From Thermoplasmata archaeon (lineage in GTDB: Archaea > Thermoplasmatota > Thermoplasmata > Thermoplasmatales > Thermoplasmataceae), in contig JAKAYJ010000059.1 in the NCBI GenBank assembly GCA_021816385.1, positions 1 to 7,131 of the forward strand: a stretch of DNA of 7,131 nucleotides, read 5' to 3'. The notes below the pieces were generated by a model. The model had not been told where the DNA came from. It saw only the letters and a list, made by a program, of their open reading frames with translations, and ran no database searches. Below, one piece after another: positions 1 through 6,243 of this stretch. The translations under genes and the position numbers were made by a program. The first letter of the stretch is position 1, and each line of letters opens with the position of its first letter.

Positions 1-462
<462 letters not shown>

Positions 463-472
463 ACAGGTAATC

Positions 473-1348
473 ATGAAAATAGGAAGGATTTCATACGAAG
501 GGAAAGATTCGTATGCAGTATTTTCTGGAAAGGAGGTTTATGACTTATCCGATTTCCTCAATGGGAATAAACTATCCATATTTGATTTTAACAGTAAAAT
601 TTTTAAAGATCACATTTCAGAGTTTCCCCAGGTGAAGGGAGATTACGATCTGCTTGTTCCATTGAAGGAGATTAATCAGGTGAGAGATTTTTATGCCTTT
701 GAGGAACATGTGAAGAACTCGAGAAAGAATCGTGGGCTAGAAATGAATCCATTTTGGTATGAAATCCCCATATATTATTATACAAACAAGGAGGCTCTCA
801 TCTCAGGTGGCAAAAAAATAGCAAAGCCTGATTTTACCAGGCAACTGGACCTTGAAGTTGAAATTGGGATTATAATAGGAAAAGATGGTAAGAATATAAA
901 AAGTGATCAGGCGCTGGAATATGTCTATGGATTGACCCTCATGAATGACTGGAGTGCAAGGGACCTCTGGAGGAAAGAGGCAACACTTAATCTTGGGCCA
1001 TCCAAATCCAAAGATTTTGCTACAAGCGTCGGCCCATATATAACCACAAAGGATGAAATCATGGATAGATGGAATGGCAGGACGTTTGATATCAGGGTGG
1101 ATTCAAGCATAAACGGAAAACCATTTTCCAGTTCAAATATGAATGACATGTATTTCAGCATTGGCAAATTAATAGAATACTGCTCAATGGATAGCTACCT
1201 GAGGAGAGGGGATATCCTGATGACGGGAACCATGGCTGGTGGATGCCTGTTCGAGAAAGATGATCCAGAAACCAGATGGCTGCAGAAGGGTGATGTGGTG
1301 GAAATAAGATCTGAAACTTTAGGAATTTTAAAAAATGAGGTGTGTTAA
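473..1348 (+). CDS. fahA: Fumarylacetoacetate hydrolase-family protein (homogentisate pathway)
   Basis: 291 residues. FAH cleaves the C-C bond of fumarylacetoacetate to give fumarate and acetoacetate, the last step of tyrosine breakdown. It is much shorter than the roughly 420-residue human and bacterial enzymes, yet the residues expected for true FAH can be seen. These are metal ligands D72 (in RDFYAFEEH), E128 and E130 (DLEVEIG) and D159 (NDWSARD). H79, seven residues after D72, matches the human D126/H133 spacing and would be the catalytic base. K178/K180 (GPSKSKDFATSVGPY) and TGTMAGG (251-257) form the rest of the pocket, and E261 may be the base's partner. The start is ATG 473, 10 bases after the hpd stop, with AGGT just upstream. 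The neighbours are hpd and homogentisate dioxygenase, which supports FAH over the related decarboxylases and hydratases. Whether it takes the fumaryl, maleyl or a reduced substrate cannot be read from sequence. Confidence 0.88.
   Translation: MKIGRISYEGKDSYAVFSGKEVYDLSDFLNGNKLSIFDFNSKIFKDHISEFPQVKGDYDLLVPLKEINQVRDFYAFEEHVKNSRKNRGLEMNPFWYEIPIYYYTNKEALISGGKKIAKPDFTRQLDLEVEIGIIIGKDGKNIKSDQALEYVYGLTLMNDWSARDLWRKEATLNLGPSKSKDFATSVGPYITTKDEIMDRWNGRTFDIRVDSSINGKPFSSSNMNDMYFSIGKLIEYCSMDSYLRRGDILMTGTMAGGCLFEKDDPETRWLQKGDVVEIRSETLGILKNEVC
1337..1342 (+). promoter_or_regulatory. Ribosome binding site that decides the hmgA start
   Basis: GAGGTG matches the core of the archaeal anti-Shine-Dalgarno complement (GGAGGTGATC) and lies seven bases before ATG 1350. 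It also overlaps the rival upstream ATG at 1335, so it supports the shorter product. Confidence 0.7.
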
Positions 1349-1349
1349 G

Positions 1350-2492
1350 ATGGTTTTTTACGTAAAACAGGGAATTATGCCTGAAACAAGGCATACATAT
1401 GATGATGAGAATAAGCTGAGAAGAGAGGAGTTGTTTGGGGAGGAAAGCTTCGATGGGCCATATAGTCTCCTGTACCATATACACGAACCTACGAGGGTCA
1501 GGAAATTCACTGCTAAGGAAATTCAGAAAGAGCAAATAGATGATGTTCCCTATTCGCACAGACATCTGAAAACATCAGATCTTCCAAGAAATGGTACGAT
1601 TATAGATGGAAAAGTTACGATTCTCATGAATGACAGGGTTAAGGTTCAGATACTCAAACCTGAAAGAAATACTGACGATTTTTACAGGAATGGTATATAC
1701 GATATGCTTCTGTTTGTGCACAAAGGCAATGGGAATTTAATATCAATCCTTGGGGATATACAATTCGGGCCAGGAGATTATATTTACATACCAAAGGGGC
1801 TCACATTCAAATTAGACTGCTCGCCAGAATCTTATTTTCTCATATTCCAATCAAAGGACGACCTAACCCTCCCAAGAAGATATCTGAATCTTTACGGTCA
1901 GATCAAGGAAGGTTCTCCCTACTATACAAGAAATATAAGAGTTCCAAAACTTCAGAAACCAAGGGATGAAACAGGAAACTTTAGGGTTTTTGTTGAACTT
2001 GATGATAATTTAGTCATTGAGGAACGGGATCACAATCCACTTGACGTTGAAGGATGGGATGGCTATTTATATCCCTATGCCATAAATACAGATGCAATGG
2101 CACCCATAGTAGGCAAGATCCATATGCCCCCACCTGTTCACGAAACATTCTCCTCGAAGTCCATGATGGTTGGCACTTTCCTTCCGAGAAAATTTGATTT
2201 TCATCCAAAGAGCATACCGATTTCATATTACCACAACAATATAGATGTGGATGAATTCCTCTTCTATTCTTCTGGCAACTTCATGAGCAGAAAAGGCATA
2301 GAACCAGGTTCCGTAACACTTCATGTAAGGGGAATAATTCATGGACCGCAACCAGGTGCAGTAGAGAAAGCAATAGGAAAGGAAGGGACTGATGAAATTG
2401 CAGTCATGATTGAAACCTATGATCACCTGTTCCTCACTACAAAGGGAAAGGAAATTGAAGATCCAGAATATTCCAGATCGTGGTACCAGTGA
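1350..2492 (+). CDS. hmgA: Homogentisate 1,2-dioxygenase (short form)
   Basis: 380 residues with the start at ATG 1350. An in-frame ATG at 1335 overlaps the preceding gene, but GAGGTG at 1337-1342 is a good ribosome binding site seven bases before 1350, and the protein then begins MVFYVKQG, like other family members (MxFYVRxG). The Fe(II) enzyme opens the homogentisate ring with O2 to give maleylacetoacetate. Diagnostic stretches are RHTYDDENKLRREELFG (N-terminal), YSLLYHIHEPT, MPPPVHETF with the probable catalytic base H264, and the C-terminal cupin with iron ligands H295 and E302 (YYHNNIDVDEF) and H331 (IIHGPQPGA). The length is below the roughly 430-445 residues of the human and Pseudomonas enzymes; the HNNIDVDE form resembles the shorter actinobacterial type (from memory). 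Only one base separates it from the upstream stop, so translation is probably coupled. Confidence 0.93.
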   Translation: MVFYVKQGIMPETRHTYDDENKLRREELFGEESFDGPYSLLYHIHEPTRVRKFTAKEIQKEQIDDVPYSHRHLKTSDLPRNGTIIDGKVTILMNDRVKVQILKPERNTDDFYRNGIYDMLLFVHKGNGNLISILGDIQFGPGDYIYIPKGLTFKLDCSPESYFLIFQSKDDLTLPRRYLNLYGQIKEGSPYYTRNIRVPKLQKPRDETGNFRVFVELDDNLVIEERDHNPLDVEGWDGYLYPYAINTDAMAPIVGKIHMPPPVHETFSSKSMMVGTFLPRKFDFHPKSIPISYYHNNIDVDEFLFYSSGNFMSRKGIEPGSVTLHVRGIIHGPQPGAVEKAIGKEGTDEIAVMIETYDHLFLTTKGKEIEDPEYSRSWYQ

Positions 2493-3529
2493 TAGAAGAA
2501 TTTAATTATGTTCCACTTAACAGGGTAACGTATGGTAAAGGGTCAGTTTCAAACATAAATTCTATTTTAACCCAGACCAGGAAGAAAAGATTACTCATAA
2601 TAACTGGTAACTCAGTTTCAAAAACACGGGGATTCAATAAGATTCTGAATATTCTTGGAATTGATTATTTCATCATGAACCAGATAACACAGCATTCCCC
2701 CATGGAAGAAATTGAACATGCAGTGGAAGTTTACAGGAACAATCACTGCGATTCAATACTTTCAGTTGGAGGGGGGAGTGTTACCGATGCAGCAAAAGTG
2801 GTGAAGTATTACTATGATCTTGAAACGCTTCACATTGCAGTTCCAACAACACTGTCTGCATCTGAATTTTCACATATCGCGGGTTATACCATTGGGGGTG
2901 AGAAGGACGGTATCAGAGACAAGAAGATAACCCCACAGGAGGTAATACTCGATCCGGAAATGACTGTTGAGACGCCTGAAAGATTATGGAGATCTACGGG
3001 CGTAAGATCTATGGATCACTGTGTTGAGAGCATCATACAGCCAAATCTACTGGAAATTTCAAGAACTGGTGCGCTGAAAGGCGTACGGCTGCTGTTTGAT
3101 AATTTGGAGTCTAACGATCTTGAGTCACGATTGAAATGCCAGATAGCTTCATGGTACTCTTACTGGCAGGTCTACGACTCTCCCATGGGGATAAGCCACA
3201 ACATAGGCAAGGTTGTTGGATCAAAGTTTGAAATTCCTCACGGAATTACATCCTGCATAACGTTACCTACAGTCATGAAACATTATTCAGTTCTTTTCCC
3301 TGAAGCAATGAGAGAGATTGCTTCCACCATATCTGGAAAAAATGTCGTGGATGAGGACCCAGAAAACGCTTACTTTCTGGTAAAGGAATTCATAGCTTCC
3401 CTGGGATTTAATGAAACTCTATCAAAATATGGGGTAGAGGAGAAGGATGCAGATAGTATCTACTCAAAAATAAAGAATAGAGAACCATGGCACCTTGAAC
3501 TGATCAGGGAACTGATCAGAGAAACCTGA
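2489..3529 (+). CDS. Iron-alcohol-dehydrogenase family protein, maleylacetate-reductase-like
   Basis: 346 residues if translation starts at GTG 2489, which overlaps the hmgA stop as GTGA (classic coupling). A GTG at 2480 would add three residues; neither has a strong ribosome binding site. Family features are YGKGS near the N-terminus, the dinucleotide-binding GGGSVTDAAK (about 94-103), VPTTLSASEFS (118-128), and the C-terminal helical domain with GISHNIG (H237) and EIPHG (H251). The canonical metal site of iron-dependent members is Asp-His-His-His. Here the stretch is GVRSMDHCVE, so H177 is kept but the Asp position is Arg (R173). Substitution at this Asp is known in maleylacetate-reductase-type members, which work with NAD(P)H without iron. 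Predicted role: NAD(P)H-dependent reduction of an aldehyde, ketone or conjugated C=C. Its place as fourth gene of a homogentisate operon suggests a substrate related to maleylacetoacetate or an aromatic side product. The exact reaction is unknown. Confidence 0.82.
   Translation: MIEEFNYVPLNRVTYGKGSVSNINSILTQTRKKRLLIITGNSVSKTRGFNKILNILGIDYFIMNQITQHSPMEEIEHAVEVYRNNHCDSILSVGGGSVTDAAKVVKYYYDLETLHIAVPTTLSASEFSHIAGYTIGGEKDGIRDKKITPQEVILDPEMTVETPERLWRSTGVRSMDHCVESIIQPNLLEISRTGALKGVRLLFDNLESNDLESRLKCQIASWYSYWQVYDSPMGISHNIGKVVGSKFEIPHGITSCITLPTVMKHYSVLFPEAMREIASTISGKNVVDEDPENAYFLVKEFIASLGFNETLSKYGVEEKDADSIYSKIKNREPWHLELIRELIRET
3500..3519. terminator. Hairpin in the overlap of two convergent genes; possible 3'-end/terminator element
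   Basis: Two copies of the 8-base palindrome CTGATCAG (3500-3507 and 3512-3519) flank GGAA. They can form a perfect 8-bp stem, capped on the + strand RNA by a GNRA-type GGAA loop. It lies eight bases before the + strand reductase stop and contains the stop codon of the minus-strand PPC gene. On the minus strand the hairpin is followed, a little further on, by a T-rich run (about 3465-3480), so it could end the PPC transcript. The same bases encode ELIRELIR, so a purely protein-level tandem duplication is also possible. Confidence 0.4.
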
Positions 3530-3932
3530 TCTCTTTCATACCACTGCTTTCCTTCAATTCCCGCGTCATTCTTATGGAACCTGATGAAAACAGTAATATT
3601 TCCATTAATGGTTTTGCCTTCCCGCTGAAAAGATGCCCGCCATAGGTCAAATGATCGGGCCCTGATGCGTTAATATGAATGTGCATCTTCGGGTCTCCTT
3701 CTGTTATGCTTCCTGAAAATGATGTTATTTCCATTGGCGGATTGAATATTTCCCTTTCATATGTCTTTCCTCTCAGATAGCCAATCTCCAGCTCTACCCC
3801 AGCCCCTATTCCTGACACTATGAAGCCATTTTTTATATTTTCATTGACAAGCACCTGTTCCAGTGATTTTATTATATCTTCTCCTTCATCCAGCTTTACT
3901 ATGACGAAGTTTCCATCTTTTCTATGTTGCAT
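3516..3932 (-). CDS. PPC/DUF296 domain protein (PCC-type DNA-binding-like)
   Basis: 138 residues and almost entirely one PPC (plants and prokaryotes conserved, DUF296) domain. The fold forms trimers; in plants it is fused to AT-hook DNA-binding proteins, while free-standing archaeal and bacterial forms have no settled role. Seen: GFIVSGIGAGVELEIGYL (36-53), the MHIHINASGPDH stretch (83-94) and YGGHLFSGKAKPLMEILL (97-114). H84, H86 and H100 are the conserved histidines that bind metal in some solved archaeal structures. I choose ATG 3932 because a TATA-like box lies about 23 bases upstream, giving a leaderless mRNA, and because family similarity begins there. The frame could be extended to a TTG at 3980, but the added residues look unlike the family. 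The 3' end overlaps the reductase gene by 14 bases in convergent orientation, so antisense interference is possible. Confidence 0.88.
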   Translation of the reverse strand: MQHRKDGNFVIVKLDEGEDIIKSLEQVLVNENIKNGFIVSGIGAGVELEIGYLRGKTYEREIFNPPMEITSFSGSITEGDPKMHIHINASGPDHLTYGGHLFSGKAKPLMEILLFSSGSIRMTRELKESSGMKEIRFL

Positions 3933-3950
3933 ATTATAGTATGTTTTACG

Positions 3951-3960
3951 AATATTAAAT
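3951..3960 (-). promoter_or_regulatory. TATA-like box of the PPC gene
   Basis: Read on the minus strand this is ATTTAATATT, centred about 23 bases before ATG 3932. That is the archaeal TATA-to-start distance, so transcription would begin at or next to the start codon. No Shine-Dalgarno sequence is seen before the ATG, which fits a leaderless message. Confidence 0.5.
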
Positions 3961-3983
3961 CTATTGTGGATATTAGTCAAATT

Positions 3984-4174
3984 TCAACTAATCTTACAAT
4001 CCAGTTCAAGGAAGTTAAACAGAATACGACGAAATAGACCAGGGAACATGTCATCTATTTCACAGTGAGCTTTCTATTTCAAAAGTTATCAGCGATATCT
4101 TTGTGAGTTTCAATTCTAATTCATCCAGTGATATTTCATCCACTGCTTCATCTCAACAAATCTTGAGACTCCAT
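3984..4174 (-). pseudogene. Possible decayed small gene with two frame breaks
   Basis: Read on the minus strand, ATG 4174 opens MESQDLL and stops two codons later. Skipping one base gives 30 codons beginning DEAVDEISLDELELK and ending FEIESSL (stop at 4060-4062). Skipping one more base there opens a third piece with EIDDMFPGLFRRILFNFLEL, ending at TGA 3984-3986. Joined, this would be an acidic, leucine-rich helical protein of about 60 residues. The near-symmetrical TATA-like box at 4205-4216 is correctly placed for a minus-strand start near 4185. Against it: the pieces are short, no family is recognised, and the last piece uses CGT arginine codons, unlike the neighbouring genes. It may be chance. 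Confidence 0.22.
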
Positions 4175-4204
4175 GCTATATGATGCAATAAACAGTCAAA
4201 TTTG

Positions 4205-4216
4205 TTTATATATTTA
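4205..4216. promoter_or_regulatory. Orphan TATA-like box
   Basis: TTTATATATTTA is one of the two strongest TATA-like boxes in the window and is nearly symmetrical, so the direction is uncertain. Used forward, it would start RNA near 4235 and give the membrane protein gene a leader of over 100 bases. Used in reverse, it would start near 4185 and read the possible decayed gene. Confidence 0.4.
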
Positions 4217-4310
4217 TCACATGCCAATGGAACAGGATTGGATAGAGAAGATTATTCATTACACCTTTTATCCAATATTAATGAACAGGATGCCTCTTTT
4301 TGCTGGTTAA

Positions 4311-4320
4311 AAAATTATAA
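4311..4320 (+). promoter_or_regulatory. TATA-like box of the membrane protein gene
   Basis: AAAATTATAA is centred about 36 bases before ATG 4352, predicting an RNA start around 4341-4345 and a very short leader. Two direct copies of ATGATCT (4331-4337 and 4342-4348), 11 bases apart, lie between box and start. The second, within GGAAATGATC, also resembles an extended Shine-Dalgarno sequence. Confidence 0.4.
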
Positions 4321-4351
4321 TAGGGTTAAGATGATCTGGAAATGATCTAAA

Positions 4352-4789
4352 ATGGATTCAACATTCAAGGCACTGGCTGGAATACATGGAGTTTTCGGAG
4401 TTCTATGGATAATTATGATATTCTGGTTTTACACGGCAGTCTCAGCATATCTATCTTCCCCCACTGAGGAAACGGCTGGTAGGTTGATGGTCTCAGGTAA
4501 TGTTTCTAGAATGATAGGTGGTCTGGCCATAATAATGGGTATTGTGGTTGCTGCTTTAACCGGCTATCTGCATTCTTCTTTTAGCTTTGATTCTACAGGT
4601 GGAATACTCCTCTCTATTGGTATTGTTTTTGCCATAATTTCCTATGTAATCTTCGGAGAAGGTTTTGCAATGAGACTGGCAAAGAATATAACTCCGGAGA
4701 AGGGAAGAGACCTCAAAAAATATGTATCACTAGAACTTGTTTTTGCTGTATTAACGCTAATATTTATGGCTCTTGGGGCCCTCATTTAG
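4352..4789 (+). CDS. Four-helix integral membrane protein of unknown function
   Basis: 145 residues. Four hydrophobic segments are clear: about 10-34, 54-74, 83-105 and 124-145. There is no cleavable signal peptide and the loops are short. The first loop (35-53) is SPTEETAGRLMVSGNVSR and the third (106-123) is positively charged (RLAKNITPEKGRDLKK), suggesting it faces the cytoplasm. H12 in helix 1 and H74 at the end of helix 2 could be haem or metal ligands, as in several small four-helix membrane families such as DUF2269/CopD-like proteins, but I cannot assign a family. The start is ATG 4352, with a TATA-like box about 36 bases upstream and a GGAAATGATC ribosome-binding-like sequence. It converges on the phosphatase gene with a 7-base gap and is not clearly in an operon. 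Confidence 0.8.
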   Translation: MDSTFKALAGIHGVFGVLWIIMIFWFYTAVSAYLSSPTEETAGRLMVSGNVSRMIGGLAIIMGIVVAALTGYLHSSFSFDSTGGILLSIGIVFAIISYVIFGEGFAMRLAKNITPEKGRDLKKYVSLELVFAVLTLIFMALGALI

Positions 4790-4796
4790 TGGAAGC

Positions 4797-5339
4797 CTAT
4801 AGCATCGTCTCTATGATTTCACAATTCCCTATTTTTCTCTTTCGAAAATCTTCTCCGGTTATGATTTCCAGCATTATCCCTATTGTTACCCCATGTGAGA
4901 CCACAACTGCAATGTTATGATCTGATGTTCTGAGGTCGTTGATGAACTGCCGGGCTCTCTGAAACTGGCTTTCAAGTGGCTCCATCCCATCCACAGGTAG
5001 ATCCTTGCCTATTATATCCATAAGGTCAATGTTCATTGATAACAACTCAGAAACTTCCAATGACGTTTTTCCCTCTATCTTTCCAAGTCTTCTTTCGCGC
5101 AGCCTTGTGTCCTTTATGATGTTCCTATTCCCGGTCTTCTTGCTGATGAACTCAGCAGTTTCATATGCCCTTTTGAGGTCACTTGAATAAATGGCATCGA
5201 TGTGCTTATTTTCTAACCTGAAAGAAGCTTCTAAAGCCTGTTTCTTACCATCCTCTGAGAGGCCAATATCATAACTCCCCTGCCATCTTCCTTCCCTGTT
5301 CCATTCGGTTTCTCCATGCCTCACAAAATAGACTTTCAT
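4797..5339 (-). CDS. Histidine phosphatase family protein (phosphoglycerate mutase superfamily)
   Basis: 180 residues, a single branch-1 histidine phosphatase domain, probably cytoplasmic. The active-site RHGETEWN (7-14) carries the phospho-accepting H8, followed by GRWQGSYDIGLSEDGKKQA. R57 lies in SSDLKRAYETAEFI, E82 in RLRERRLGKIEGK is the likely proton donor, and H149 in VVVSHG is the second catalytic histidine. It is shorter than the roughly 230-250 residues of genuine cofactor-dependent phosphoglycerate mutase. It resembles the broad CobC/GpmB-like group (alpha-ribazole-phosphate, fructose-bisphosphate or general phosphatases), so the substrate cannot be named. The start is ATG 5339. No Shine-Dalgarno is seen; A/T-rich stretches at about 5371-5386 and 5391-5409 could hold the promoter, but their spacing to the ATG is longer than for the leaderless genes nearby. 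Confidence 0.9.
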   Translation of the reverse strand: MKVYFVRHGETEWNREGRWQGSYDIGLSEDGKKQALEASFRLENKHIDAIYSSDLKRAYETAEFISKKTGNRNIIKDTRLRERRLGKIEGKTSLEVSELLSMNIDLMDIIGKDLPVDGMEPLESQFQRARQFINDLRTSDHNIAVVVSHGVTIGIMLEIITGEDFRKRKIGNCEIIETML

Positions 5340-5446
5340 ATTTTACTTGCGAAAATGCTCCAATGCAATTTAGTTTTTATTACAACTTTTTAAGATTATA
5401 ATAATAAAGAGAAACGGTTTTAAGTTAACATGAATTGAAAGAATGG

Positions 5447-5457
5447 AAAAAAATTTT
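5447..5457 (-). terminator. Poly-T terminator of the diiron oxidase-like gene
   Basis: Read on the minus strand this is AAAATTTTTTT, a run of seven T about 18 bases after the stop codon at 5471-5473. T-tracts without a strong hairpin are typical archaeal transcription terminators. Confidence 0.45.
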
Positions 5458-5470
5458 CTAAATTATTAAA

Positions 5471-6169
5471 TCAGTGCTTGTCTGAAAGCCCAAGCCAGAA
5501 ATTCTTTTCCAGGTCCAGGATACCCTTTGCCCCTTTGAAGAATTTTTCCCGTGCCTCAGGATCACTCTTGTGCGTTCCGAGAACATCTTCCATTGCCTCC
5601 TCATGATGTTCTTCCAGTTCCCTGTGGAATGTAAAATATTCAATGTCTGCATTCTTGAATTCCGGATGTTCCTTCTTAAAAATGGTGAATCCTGCAAGAA
5701 TTTTGTCCCACATGGGTATGGCCATGTTCTCAAGTCCAAATTCTGCCCCAAGAGCCTCATAATAATCAGATGAAAAATAATTTCTCATGCCATCAAGCCA
5801 TGCCTTTGTTGTTGGTAACTGCTTTGCCTTGACAAGTGGTGTTGGATCCATGTTGAGGCTTCTCAGATACTTCCTGTACAGAAGCTCATGCCTCTTTGTT
5901 GGATCCATGTCACCCAGTTCAGAGACAAGGATTGTTGTCAGGTTGGCAGCGTCAGATTCATCCGGAGTATTAACCAGCAGGGTAGATAGAATAGCCGGCC
6001 ACTCCCGCGTAAAGTGGAAAAATTCCACTGAGAAACGCTTGAATTCATCAACACTAATATCGCCTCTTGCGAATCTGTTTATAAATTCATTATCTATGGC
6101 ACTGTGCTTCTTTACAAACTGGTATGTCTTCTCGTAGAAGTTATTTTCATTTACCTCTTCAGATATCAT
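5471..6169 (-). CDS. Haem-oxygenase-fold diiron oxidase-like protein (TenA/PqqC-like)
   Basis: 232 residues, all-helical, of the TenA/PqqC/iron-containing redox enzyme group (HDO superfamily). The metal-ligand pattern known from members such as CADD and UndA can be followed. E84 lies in SELGDMD and H94 ten residues on (TKRHELLYRKYL); E143 or E147 is in GAEFGLENMAIPMW; the last helix has H182, E186 and H189 in FHRELEEHH. The +4/+7 spacing of these three equals the H-D-H triplet of CADD, with Glu replacing Asp. That points to an O2-using diiron enzyme rather than a cofactor-free TenA thiaminase or PqqC. The substrate is unknown; relatives make p-aminobenzoate, fatty-acid-derived alkenes or N-hydroxylated products. 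The start is ATG 6169, with a strong TATA-like box about 27 bases upstream giving a leaderless mRNA. It is probably a single-gene unit ending at a T-run. Confidence 0.82.
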   Translation of the reverse strand: MISEEVNENNFYEKTYQFVKKHSAIDNEFINRFARGDISVDEFKRFSVEFFHFTREWPAILSTLLVNTPDESDAANLTTILVSELGDMDPTKRHELLYRKYLRSLNMDPTPLVKAKQLPTTKAWLDGMRNYFSSDYYEALGAEFGLENMAIPMWDKILAGFTIFKKEHPEFKNADIEYFTFHRELEEHHEEAMEDVLGTHKSDPEAREKFFKGAKGILDLEKNFWLGLSDKH

Positions 6170-6190
6170 GGTTTTACATGTTAATGGTCT

Positions 6191-6203
6191 TATAAATATA
6201 TTT
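6191..6203 (-). promoter_or_regulatory. Strong TATA-like box of the diiron oxidase-like gene
   Basis: On the minus strand this is AAATATATTTATA, centred about 27 bases before ATG 6169. No ribosome binding site lies between, so the mRNA should start at or next to the ATG. The preceding gene ends about 40 bases upstream, so this gene appears to have its own promoter. Confidence 0.6.
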
Positions 6204-6243
6204 CTGACCTTAATAAGCCTGGCCTGCTGATATGTATCTCTAT

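Larger units (their letters stand above)
3933..4351. other. Intergenic stretch of 419 bases between the PPC and membrane protein genes
   Basis: No convincing intact gene. It holds the PPC promoter (3951-3960), a possible decayed small minus-strand gene (3984-4174), and a 6-bp inverted repeat TCTCAA/TTGAGA with a 6-base spacer (4151-4168). A very A/T-rich TATA-like box sits at 4205-4216, and the promoter of the membrane protein gene is near 4311-4320. A 29-codon + strand frame (ATG 4221 to TAA 4310, starting MPMEQDWIEK) is open, but it begins too close to the 4205 box for a leaderless start and has no ribosome binding site, so I do not call it a gene. Confidence 0.6.

Noticed and set aside
1335..1349. 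Upstream ATG that would lengthen homogentisate dioxygenase by five residues and overlap the hydrolase gene
   Set aside because: GAGGTG at 1337-1342 is correctly spaced for ATG 1350, and the family N-terminus (MxFYV) begins there.
1155..1565. 136-codon minus-strand frame opposite the hydrolase/dioxygenase junction
   Set aside because: It lies opposite two strongly identified genes and its product has no recognisable domain; it is a shadow frame.
3933..3980. Longer PPC protein starting from TTG at 3980
   Set aside because: A TATA-like box at 3951-3960 would lie inside the coding part, TTG has no ribosome binding site, and family similarity begins after ATG 3932.
4151..4168. TCTCAA/TTGAGA inverted repeat as a terminator or operator
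   Set aside because: The stem is only 6 bp with no T-run after it and no gene start in place; such repeats occur by chance.
4221..4310. 29-codon + strand frame starting MPMEQDWIEK
   Set aside because: It has no ribosome binding site, the TATA-like box is too close for a leaderless start, and no similarity is recognised; kept only as a note in the intergenic entry.
5787..6137. 116-codon + strand frame opposite the diiron oxidase-like gene
   Set aside because: It is antisense to a gene with clear conserved metal-ligand motifs; the Ser/Leu/Arg-rich product looks like a shadow.
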